Source: Oscillospiraceae bacterium
GTDB lineage: Bacteria > Bacillota > Clostridia > Oscillospirales > Acutalibacteraceae
Reading direction: 5' to 3'
Length of the DNA stretch: 12,834 nucleotides
Assembly (NCBI GenBank): GCA_902796295.1
Contig: CADBOL010000263.1
Coordinates: 1-12,834 of the forward strand
Part shown: piece by piece, positions 7,120-12,834 of the stretch
Layout of the letters: every line of letters starts with the position of its first letter
How positions within the stretch are numbered: the first letter of the stretch is position 1
Notes under the pieces: model-generated
The model's input: the letters and a program-made list of their open reading frames with translations, nothing else
Database searches by the model: none
Told to the model about the DNA's origin: nothing
Position numbers and translations under genes: made by a program

Positions 7120-7863
7120 TCACCCGATAATCCTGTAAATACCCTCGGCGACCCCGCCTTCAGACGCGGGACAGGTAACGATATCCGCCGCTGCTCTGAC
7201 CTTTTCAACTCCGTCGCCCATCGCGACCGAAACGCCGGCTGTCTCAAGCATTTCAAGGTCATTGAGGCTGTCGCCCATCGCGACGCTCCGGCTCATATCG
7301 AGCCCGAGATAATCCATAACCCTCTTTATGCCAGTTGCCTTGCTGTTGCCCTTGAGGCAGAATTCGGCATAAGTTTCATGCTGATAAAAATTATACTTTT
7401 CGGAGAGATATGCCTGCTCTTTTACGGTCAGCACACCCGGTATGAAAAACTTCGGTATGTTTTCATCCGGATATCTTCTGAGAAGCTCCCTGCCGGTTCT
7501 GACAACGGGCACTCCCTCTTCGATGTTGGAGAGGAAAACATTGTCTCCCTCAAGGTGAAGAACCCGCTTTGTCTTTGTGAAATAATCGAGAATCCCGGCC
7601 GACTCCTCAAGCGGCATCTTTGCCGAGTAAATCTCCTTTTTCCTGTATTTCACATTGCAGCCGAGCGCAGTAACAAACCCGTCAACTCTCAGCCGCTTTA
7701 TTTTATCTGGCACTATGCCGTATGATCTCGCGGTGTTTATGAAAACCCGGTGCCCGGCTTTTCTCGCCTGATTTATCGCCTGCCTGTTTTTCATGCTGAC
7801 TCTGCCGTGCACCATAAGCGTATCGTCAATATCTATAAAAAATACAAAGCTTTCCGTTTTCAT
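7120..7863 (-). CDS. Cof-type HAD-superfamily hydrolase
   Basis: This 247-residue cytoplasmic hydrolase of the Cof/YbiV-like (HAD IIB) group is expected to be a Mg-dependent phosphatase acting on small phosphorylated metabolites. All four HAD motifs are visible. Motif I is DIDDT at 11-15, with D11 as nucleophile and D13 as acid/base. Motif II is the Thr in NTARS (T44). Motif III is the Lys in GNSKATGIK (K175). Motif IV is GDSLND at 197-202. The C2-type cap lies between motifs II and III. The ATG at 7863 is used. A GTG directly before it (7866) could also serve, and the GGGGG element is very close to both, an unusual spacing. No start further downstream keeps motif I. It is transcribed divergently from the aminotransferase operon. 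Substrate cannot be read from sequence; no functional link to the neighbours is apparent. Confidence 0.9.
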   Translation of the reverse strand: MKTESFVFFIDIDDTLMVHGRVSMKNRQAINQARKAGHRVFINTARSYGIVPDKIKRLRVDGFVTALGCNVKYRKKEIYSAKMPLEESAGILDYFTKTKRVLHLEGDNVFLSNIEEGVPVVRTGRELLRRYPDENIPKFFIPGVLTVKEQAYLSEKYNFYQHETYAEFCLKGNSKATGIKRVMDYLGLDMSRSVAMGDSLNDLEMLETAGVSVAMGDGVEKVRAAADIVTCPASEGGVAEGIYRIIG

Positions 7864-7888
7864 CACCCCCGCTCATATCGGTTATTTT

Positions 7889-7894
7889 ATCATA
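7889..7894 (-). promoter_or_regulatory. Candidate -10 element of the HAD gene
   Basis: TATGAT on the minus strand lies 25 bases before the start codon at 7863, inside an AT-rich stretch. No good -35 is seen at 16-18 bases. The assignment rests on position and the hexamer only. Confidence 0.3.
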
Positions 7895-7950
7895 CGGAAT
7901 TTCAAAATTCAATAATCCGAAAACAATTGAATATTTTTTTGATTTAATAC

Positions 7951-7978
7951 TTTACTTTTTGCTATTAAAGTATATAAT
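7951..7978 (+). promoter_or_regulatory. Candidate sigma-A promoter of the D-glutamate/5-oxoproline operon
   Basis: TTTACT (7951-7956, four of six matches to the -35 consensus) is separated by 16 bases from a perfect TATAAT (7973-7978). The surroundings are very AT-rich. Transcription would start near 7985, leaving a leader of about 65 bases before the aminotransferase start. I see no convincing riboswitch, T-box or attenuator fold in that leader. Confidence 0.55.
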
Positions 7979-8037
7979 TAAGAGGATGGGCAAAGGTGTC
8001 TCGACAGAGGTTGCTTTTGTCTCTTTTTACAATCTAT

Positions 8038-8043
8038 GAGGTG
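8038..8043 (+). promoter_or_regulatory. Ribosome binding site deciding the aminotransferase start
   Basis: GAGGTG ends 6 bases before the ATG at 8050. It also lies directly against another in-frame ATG at 8044, which is too close. The in-frame start at 7996 has no such site and would add residues that the family does not have. Confidence 0.65.
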
Positions 8044-8049
8044 ATGAAA

Positions 8050-8889
8050 ATGAAAGACTTAGGCTACTACAACGGAAAATACGATGAAATCGACAAAATG
8101 ACAATCCCCATGACTGACCGCGTGTGCTGGTTCGGCGACGGCATCTATGACGCTACTTACGCGCATAATCACAAGATTTTTGATCTTGAGCATCACATCA
8201 CGAGATTCTATAACAGCGCCAAAATCCTCGAAATCAATATCCCTATGGAAAAAGAAGAGCTTGTATCCCTTCTCAAAGAGCTCGTTCTCAAGGTTGATGA
8301 CGGCGATCAGTTCGTCTATCTCCAGTGCACAAGAGGCACGGCTCAGAGAAACCATATCTACGAGGCCGATATGAAGGGAAATCTCTGGATTACCCTTACT
8401 CCCCAGCCGGTAGCGGATACCTATACTCCCATTGATGTTATCACTTATGAGGATAAGCGTTTCTTATATTGCAACTGCAAAACACTCAATCTGATTCCCT
8501 CCGTTCTCGCTGCCACAGCCGCGGCAAGAGCGAACTGCAAAGAGGCGATATTCCACAGAGGAGATATCGTGACAGAGTGCGCTCACTCAAATGTTTCCAT
8601 ATTCAAAGACGGCAAAGTCATTACCCATCCGCTCGACGACAAAATCCTGCCCGGTACCGCAAGAATCCGCCTTCTCGCATTCGCCGAGAAATGCGGCTAT
8701 CAGACCGAGGAGAGAGAATACACACTCGATGAGCTTATGAATGCGGATGAAGTCATAGTTCACTCAACAGGTTCATTCTGCATCCCGGTAGCGCACGTTG
8801 ACGGTAAACCCGTAGGCGGCAAAGCTCCCGAAATGCTCAAAACCATACAGGATTCGCTCGTTGCGGATTATGAGGCGCAGTGCAGATGA
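8050..8889 (+). CDS. Class IV aminotransferase, D-amino-acid (DAT/BCAT-like) type
   Basis: This 279-residue PLP enzyme of fold type IV is the usual size for D-amino-acid transaminase. The N-terminal GYYNGKY strand and DRVCWFGDGIYDATY at 23-37 match this family. The PLP-binding Lys is K144 in CNCKTLNLIPSVLA. The PLP-ring-contacting Glu is E176 in VTECAHSNV. The phosphate-binding LPGTAR sits at 200-205. D-Ala:2-oxoglutarate transamination, giving D-Glu and pyruvate reversibly, is the leading activity. Branched-chain or 4-amino-4-deoxychorismate lyase activity cannot be excluded by eye. Operon context with D-glutamate cyclase-family genes supports the D-amino-acid reading. The start at 8050 is set by its GAGGTG site. 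It is the first gene of the operon, and its stop overlaps the next start as ATGA at 8886-8889. Confidence 0.85.
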   Translation: MKDLGYYNGKYDEIDKMTIPMTDRVCWFGDGIYDATYAHNHKIFDLEHHITRFYNSAKILEINIPMEKEELVSLLKELVLKVDDGDQFVYLQCTRGTAQRNHIYEADMKGNLWITLTPQPVADTYTPIDVITYEDKRFLYCNCKTLNLIPSVLAATAAARANCKEAIFHRGDIVTECAHSNVSIFKDGKVITHPLDDKILPGTARIRLLAFAEKCGYQTEEREYTLDELMNADEVIVHSTGSFCIPVAHVDGKPVGGKAPEMLKTIQDSLVADYEAQCR

Positions 8890-9944
8890 ATACACAGGAG
8901 CTGACAATCCTTAACATAGGCGAAGACCTTGATTCTCTTATGAATCTTGACCCGAGGGGATACGGCGTCTGCCGTATCCTTTATGAGGGCTCGCGCAGAT
9001 TTACCGGCGAGCCGACCTCCACTCACGCCGCCAAAGGCCTTATTGAGCACGCGAAAAAAGGTGAGCTTTTCTATATTCTCACCGGCTTTGTGCTTCTCCC
9101 CTGGAAGATGGCTGAGACCGACGGCATCATTTCATCAACGGTTTTCGCAAAATTCGTTATTAACGCTTTCGGCGCGAAGCCCGTGATGATAGTCCCCGAC
9201 CAGTGCGACAAAGCGATTGAAGATATGTGCGCTGTGCTCGGCATGAATTTCACCTATGATATTGACAATATCGGCGAAAACACCGTCTGCATCGTAAACT
9301 TCACAAAGGATATTTCCCTTGCGGAAAGCCAGGCGGATGAAATCCTCTCTCACGGAAAGCCCTGTGTCTGCTTCACAAACGAGGCGCCCGGCGCGAATAA
9401 AAACGGATATTTCCATAACGCTACCGGAGTAAACACCACAGAGCACGAAGCAAAATATGATATCCTTTTCAGAAAATGTCAGGATCTCGGCATATGGAAT
9501 CTCTCGATAGGCGACCTGGGCAATGAGATAGGAATGGGAGCCATAGAGGATCATATCAGGGAATATGTCCCCTACGCCGAGCTCGGCGGCTGCAAAGCCG
9601 GCACGGGGTACGGCATCCTCGCGGACACCGCGGCGGATAACATAATCACCGCCACCGTTTCGGACTGGGGCTGCAACGCGCTCATGGCGGCGGCTGCTTT
9701 CATTCTCGGAAAGCCGGAGCTCTTCCATAACGGCGAAACACAGGCAAAGGTTATGGAGGCGGCGGCAAAGGCCGGCATGCTTGATATGTACGGCGAAGCA
9801 AGGCCCTATATCGACGGCTTCGGCGAAAACATAAACTGCCCCATGGTAGATATGATGAAAGCTCTCATTGAATATCCTCCCACCGTCTCCGACAAAACGG
9901 AGCACTGGTTCAAAAACACAATCAGGAAAGGATTCTTCGGCTGA
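8886..9944 (+). CDS. DUF4392 / D-glutamate cyclase C-terminal-domain protein
   Basis: This 352-residue cytoplasmic protein matches DUF4392 (GLUCM-like C-terminal domain), the C-terminal half of mammalian D-glutamate cyclase DGLUCY, which turns D-glutamate into 5-oxo-D-proline. Visible family features are the ETDG motif at 77-80 after the LTGF strand, NEAPG at 165-169 followed by GYFHN, and IGDLGNEIGMG at 208-218. A late SDWGCNAL stretch at 259-266 is also conserved. The first three cluster as a Rossmann-like acidic pocket. There is no signal peptide or membrane helix. The ATG overlapping the aminotransferase stop is preferred; a GTG six bases upstream is nearer to the GAGG element and could also be used. 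The gene ends by sharing one base with pxpB (TGATG). Family assignment is strong from motifs. Cyclase activity is known only for relatives, and no DUF1445 part is fused here; that part is encoded separately at 11655. Confidence 0.85.
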   Translation: MNTQELTILNIGEDLDSLMNLDPRGYGVCRILYEGSRRFTGEPTSTHAAKGLIEHAKKGELFYILTGFVLLPWKMAETDGIISSTVFAKFVINAFGAKPVMIVPDQCDKAIEDMCAVLGMNFTYDIDNIGENTVCIVNFTKDISLAESQADEILSHGKPCVCFTNEAPGANKNGYFHNATGVNTTEHEAKYDILFRKCQDLGIWNLSIGDLGNEIGMGAIEDHIREYVPYAELGGCKAGTGYGILADTAADNIITATVSDWGCNALMAAAAFILGKPELFHNGETQAKVMEAAAKAGMLDMYGEARPYIDGFGENINCPMVDMMKALIEYPPTVSDKTEHWFKNTIRKGFFG

Positions 9945-10708
9945 TGCTTAATAATTCCGGAACTGACGGCGGAGCAGGCCCGCAATATGAGTTTCTGCCC
10001 AATGCGGATACTGCCGTAACCGTGCAGTTCAAAAGAGAAATCAGTAAAGAAGTAAACAGATACGTCACAGCTCTCGCAGACATTATCGCCGGCGGGGGCA
10101 TTGACGGTATTATAGAAACCGTGCCGACATTCACATCGCTCACGGTTTTTTATGACTGCTCTGTCATAAGAGCGGCAGAGCTCAGGGAAAAGCTCGCGGA
10201 GATTATCAAAACCATGTCATCCGGAGAATCCGGAAGCGCAAAGGTTTATCACATACCCGTGTGTTATGATGAAAAATTCGCCCTCGATATGAATAATGTC
10301 TGTGAGCATACGGGGCTCACCGCCGAAGAGATAATAAAAATCCACACCTCATCACCCTATCTTATATATATGCTCGGCTTTCTGCCGGGGTTTGCATATC
10401 TCGGCGGTCTTGATGAGAGAATAGCCACTCCGCGTCTTAAATCCCCTCGCCTTGAAATCTTTGAGGGCGCTGTCGGTATCGGCGGCAATCAGACGGGAAT
10501 ATACCCGATTGCATCGCCGGGCGGATGGCAGCTCATAGGCAAAACTCCGGTCAAAGTTTTTGATCTGAAAAGGGAGAAGCCCATACTCTATGAGGCCGGT
10601 GATTATATTGAGTTTTACCCGGTTACTCTTGAGGAATACAATGAAATCGAAAAGCAGATCGAAAACGGCGGCTTTGAGGTTAAAGTAACGGAGGTGCGCG
10701 ATGCTTGA
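9944..10708 (+). CDS. pxpB: PxpB, 5-oxoprolinase subunit B (KipI family)
   Basis: This 254-residue subunit belongs to the ATP-dependent 5-oxoprolinase PxpABC, which opens 5-oxoproline to glutamate. Older annotation calls this family KipI or allophanate hydrolase subunit 1. Diagnostic segments are VPTFTSLTVFYD at 60-71, IYMLGFLPGFAYLGGL at 141-156, ATPRLKSPR at 161-169 and GAVGIGGNQTGIYPIASPGG at 175-194. About 14 extra residues precede the usual family N-terminus (YEFLPNADTAVTVQF), with no alternative in-frame ATG. The start overlaps the DUF4392 stop by one base and has only a weak purine tract (AGGAAAGGA at 9924-9932, about 11 bases away), so it probably relies on translational coupling. The 3' end overlaps pxpC by eight bases. 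The KipI sporulation-kinase inhibitor role is a B. subtilis finding and need not apply. Confidence 0.94.
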   Translation: MLNNSGTDGGAGPQYEFLPNADTAVTVQFKREISKEVNRYVTALADIIAGGGIDGIIETVPTFTSLTVFYDCSVIRAAELREKLAEIIKTMSSGESGSAKVYHIPVCYDEKFALDMNNVCEHTGLTAEEIIKIHTSSPYLIYMLGFLPGFAYLGGLDERIATPRLKSPRLEIFEGAVGIGGNQTGIYPIASPGGWQLIGKTPVKVFDLKREKPILYEAGDYIEFYPVTLEEYNEIEKQIENGGFEVKVTEVRDA

Positions 10709-11624
10709 GATAATCACGGGCGGAGCACTCTCCACGGTGCAGGATGCGGGCAGATTCGGCTCAATGAAAAACGGCTTCACTCAGAGCGGAGTTATGGATC
10801 CGCACGCCGCAAAAACCGCAAACGCCCTTCTTAAAAACGACCCGGGCGCTCCCGTAATCGAGATGACGATGAAGGGGCTCACCGCCTGGTTCACAAGTGA
10901 AACCTTCTTCTGCCTTTCGGGCGGTGTTTTCAAAGCGAAGCTCAACGATATGCCGGTTAATAACAACACCGTTTACAAAGCAGATAAAAACGACATTATC
11001 TCTGTCGGCAACGCCATATCGGGGATGAGATGCTATCTCGCGGTGTCGGGCGGTTTTTCGGTGCCTGCCGTCATGGGCAGCGCCTCGACAAACCTCAAAA
11101 TCGGCGCCGGCGGTTATGAGGGCAGAAAGCTCAGAACATACGATAAAATCGATTACCCCGCCCCCGCCGGAAATCCCGAAGGGCGCAGTGCCGAAATCCC
11201 TCTTTACGGCTCCGATACCATTCTTATAAGAGCTGTACCGGGCCCGCAGAGCGATATGTTTGACGAAGAAACCCTCGGCAGATTTTACGGAGAAATATAT
11301 ACTGTCACATCCGATCTTGACAGGATGGGAATACGCCTTGAAGGGCCCGAACTCAAGGGAATAAGCGGAAACGACATCATTTCCGACGGCATTGTCTTCG
11401 GCTCGGTGCAGATACCGAATTCGGGCAAGCCGATAATCCTGATGGCGGACCATCAGACAACAGGCGGCTATGCCAAAATAGCGACTGTCGCCTCCTCGGA
11501 CCTTCCGAAACTCGCTCAGGCGAAACCCGGAAATAAAATCCGCTTCTCACGCATTACGGTCGAAGAGGCAGAGGAACTCGCGATAAAAAAGAAGAAATAT
11601 ATCGAAGATTTATTAAACTCATAA
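10701..11624 (+). CDS. pxpC: PxpC, 5-oxoprolinase subunit C (KipA family)
   Basis: This 307-residue partner of PxpB was formerly called KipA or allophanate hydrolase subunit 2. With PxpB and PxpA it forms 5-oxoprolinase. Family marks in order are TGGALSTVQDAGRFG at 6-20, SGVMDPHA at 29-36, LSGGVFKAKLN at 72-82, CYLAVSGGF at 111-119 and VPGPQSDMF at 179-187. They are followed by SDLDRMGIRLEGP at 204-216 and the long conserved SDGIVFGSVQIP plus ADHQTTGGYAKIA block at 228-261. The GGAGGTG site at 10690-10696 fixes the start. The start overlaps the pxpB end by eight bases, a common pxpBC arrangement that suggests matched production. A 30-base gap separates it from the DUF1445 gene, the widest spacing in the operon. 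No truncation or missing block is seen. Confidence 0.94.
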   Translation: MLEIITGGALSTVQDAGRFGSMKNGFTQSGVMDPHAAKTANALLKNDPGAPVIEMTMKGLTAWFTSETFFCLSGGVFKAKLNDMPVNNNTVYKADKNDIISVGNAISGMRCYLAVSGGFSVPAVMGSASTNLKIGAGGYEGRKLRTYDKIDYPAPAGNPEGRSAEIPLYGSDTILIRAVPGPQSDMFDEETLGRFYGEIYTVTSDLDRMGIRLEGPELKGISGNDIISDGIVFGSVQIPNSGKPIILMADHQTTGGYAKIATVASSDLPKLAQAKPGNKIRFSRITVEEAEELAIKKKKYIEDLLNS

Positions 11625-11654
11625 TTAAAATGGAAAAAGAAATGTGAGGACTGT

Positions 11655-12440
11655 ATGGACTATTCTGAAATGCATCCGCAGCAAGTCAAAGAGCTCATAA
11701 GAGAAGGAAAAATAGACTTCCAGACCTCGGGTATGTGCAACGGTTACGCTCAGGCGAATCTCTGCATACTGCCTGAGGATTACGCTTTTGATTTTCTCCT
11801 TTTCTGCATGAGGAACCCGAAGCCCTGCCCCATACTTGAGGTGGGCGATGTCGGCTCAAAAGAGATAAAGACAATGGCGTCTCACGGTGACATTTGCAAG
11901 GATTTCCCGAAATACAGGATATGGGAAAACGGAATACTCAAAGAAGAAGTGACCGATATCTCGGATTACTGGCGCAATGATCTTGTTTATTTCCTCATCG
12001 GCTGTTCATTCAGCTTTGAGAGCGAAATGCTCGAAGCTGAAATCCCCGTCAGACATATTCAGGAGGGGAAAAACGTGCCGATGTTCAATACGAACATAAA
12101 ACTGCAGCCGGCCGGTAAATTCCACGGAAATATGGTCGTTTCAATGAGACCCATTCCCAATGATCTTGTGGTCAAATCCGTGAATGTGACCGCGGCTATG
12201 CCGAGAGTTCACGGAGCGCCCGTTCAGATAGGGAACCCGGAGGCAATCGGTATTTCCGATATCATGAAACCCGATTACGGCGACAGCGTGACCGTAAACG
12301 AAGGTGAAATCCCCGTCTTCTGGGCGTGCGGAGTCACTCCTCAGAATGCCGTGATGCAGAGCAAGCCTCCTTTTGCAATCACTCACGCCCCCGGCCATAT
12401 GTTCATAACCGATGTCAAAAACGTAAATCTTAAATACTGA
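11655..12440 (+). CDS. DUF1445 (UPF0317/YcsI) protein, D-glutamate cyclase family
   Basis: This 261-residue cytoplasmic protein belongs to DUF1445, the family of B. subtilis YcsI and the other half of mammalian DGLUCY. Family blocks are plain: TSGMCNGYAQANLCILPEDY at 24-43, RNPKPCPILEV at 53-63, LIGCSFSFE at 114-122 and VRHIQEGKNVPMFNTN at 132-147. Also clear are FHGNMVVSMRPIP at 156-168, VHGAPVQIG at 185-193 and PVFWACGVTPQ with THAPGHMF at 220-250. Length fits the family. The start follows GTGAGGA at 11644-11650. YcsI-type genes sit beside 5-oxoprolinase genes in B. subtilis (ycsF-ycsG-ycsI-kipI-kipA), so the location between pxpC and pxpA is consistent. Biochemistry for stand-alone bacterial members is limited; older annotation as hydro-lyase has little support. 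Family is firm, reaction is inferred. Confidence 0.92.
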   Translation: MDYSEMHPQQVKELIREGKIDFQTSGMCNGYAQANLCILPEDYAFDFLLFCMRNPKPCPILEVGDVGSKEIKTMASHGDICKDFPKYRIWENGILKEEVTDISDYWRNDLVYFLIGCSFSFESEMLEAEIPVRHIQEGKNVPMFNTNIKLQPAGKFHGNMVVSMRPIPNDLVVKSVNVTAAMPRVHGAPVQIGNPEAIGISDIMKPDYGDSVTVNEGEIPVFWACGVTPQNAVMQSKPPFAITHAPGHMFITDVKNVNLKY

Positions 12441-12449
12441 GGTGAGATT

Positions 12450-12834
12450 ATGTATAAAATCGACTTAAACTCCGACCTCGGAGAGGGCGCGGCGTTTGAC
12501 GCGGAAATAATTCCTCTCGTCACAAGCGCAAATATTGCCTGCGGTTTTCACGCGGGCGACAGCGTTCTTATGAAAAAGACAGTTGATATCTGCCTTGAAA
12601 GCGGCGCGGCTCTCGGCGCACACCCCGGCTACCCCGACAAGGAGAATTTCGGCAGAACAAAAATGAATGTCACGCCCGAAGAGGTCTATGATTTCACACT
12701 TTATCAGGTGGGCGCTCTCGCCGCCTTCGCAAAGGCAAAAGGCGCAAAGCTCGAGCATGTGAAACCTCACGGCGCCATGTATAATATGGCGGCAAAAGAC
12801 CCCGCTCTCTCGCTCGCGATAGTTGACGCGGTCA
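12450..12834 (+). CDS. pxpA: PxpA, 5-oxoprolinase subunit A (LamB/YcsF family), 3' end beyond window
   Basis: The first 128 codons of the third 5-oxoprolinase subunit are present; the rest lies past the window edge (full-length relatives are about 250 residues). Family marks are DLNSDLGEG at 5-13, [12 protein letters not shown] at 26-37, [14 protein letters not shown] at 56-69, [11 protein letters not shown] at 85-95 and VKPHGAMYN at 104-112. The His and Asp/Glu positions in these motifs are those proposed for metal and substrate binding in the family. The start follows GAGGTGAG at 12439-12446, nine bases after the DUF1445 stop. pxpA often leads such operons but here comes after pxpB, pxpC and DUF1445. 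All three 5-oxoprolinase subunits are therefore encoded, so the enzyme should be complete unless the missing part is damaged. Confidence 0.93.
   Translation, partial: MYKIDLNSDLGEGAAFDAEIIPLVTSANIACGFHAGDSVLMKKTVDICLESGAALGAHPGYPDKENFGRTKMNVTPEEVYDFTLYQVGALAAFAKAKGAKLEHVKPHGAMYNMAAKDPALSLAIVDAV

Noticed and set aside
7985..8049. Possible riboswitch or attenuator in the leader of the aminotransferase operon
   Set aside because: Only short, imperfect pairings could be found by eye, with no known aptamer core and no terminator-like T-run after a stem.
9135..9905. Minus-strand open frame of 256 residues opposite the DUF4392 gene
   Set aside because: The plus-strand frame has all family motifs and operon overlaps. 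The antisense frame has no known motif and arises from codon bias.
10761..11453. Minus-strand open frame of 230 residues opposite pxpC
   Set aside because: It is Cys/His-scattered and unrecognisable, lying opposite the strongly conserved PxpC blocks.
9944..11624. Annotation of pxpBC as allophanate hydrolase or urea carboxylase subunits
   Set aside because: The adjacent pxpA and cyclase-family genes, and the absence of any urea carboxylase or amidase domain, favour 5-oxoprolinase.
11630..11647. Five-codon mini-ORF (MEKEM) between pxpC and the DUF1445 gene, considered as a leader peptide
   Set aside because: No ribosome binding site, no attenuator hairpin and no codon bias towards a regulated amino acid; most likely chance.

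Overview
The window looks like chromosomal DNA from a low- to mid-GC Bacillota (Firmicutes), most likely an uncultured gut-type member of the Clostridia (Oscillospirales/Eubacteriales-like). This rests on strong GAGGTG-type ribosome binding sites, tightly overlapping operons, a long secreted protein with InlB/Listeria-Bacteroides-type repeats, and heptamer/hairpin intergenic repeats I associate with that group. The taxonomic call is inference. No rRNA, tRNA, CRISPR array, transposase or phage gene is visible.

Layout. (1) Positions 1-3358, plus strand: the 3' end of potA, then potB, potC and potD. Together they are a spermidine/putrescine-type ABC importer with overlapping or nearly abutting genes, closed by a strong intrinsic terminator at 3405-3449. 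PotD has no lipobox and carries its own C-terminal membrane helix. (2) Positions 3359-3771: a 413-base non-coding stretch. It holds two near-identical 12-bp-stem hairpins with the same 12-nt loop, several other perfect hairpins and a degenerate heptamer tandem array. (3) Positions 3772-7008, minus strand: a 1078-residue secreted gluzincin-type zinc metallopeptidase (HEYQH plus a downstream Glu). Behind the protease domain come alternating InlB-type repeats and beta-sandwich-like modules, and an amphipathic tail. (4) Positions 7120-7863, minus strand: a Cof-type HAD hydrolase. (5) Positions 8050-12834, plus strand, running off the end: a compact operon of class IV (D-amino-acid-type) aminotransferase, DUF4392 D-glutamate cyclase-like protein, pxpB, pxpC, DUF1445/YcsI-type D-glutamate cyclase-family protein, and pxpA (truncated by the window edge).

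The most interesting unit is region 5. The mammalian mitochondrial D-glutamate cyclase DGLUCY is built from a DUF1445 part and a DUF4392 part. Here both parts are separate genes in one operon with the whole ATP-dependent 5-oxoprolinase (PxpA, B, C) and a D-amino-acid-type aminotransferase. The parsimonious reading is a dedicated route for D-glutamate and/or 5-oxoproline: cyclisation of D-glutamate to 5-oxo-D-proline, ring opening of 5-oxoproline to glutamate, and transamination linking D-glutamate, D-alanine and 2-oxo acids. The families are well supported by motifs. The joined pathway, its direction and its stereochemistry are inference.
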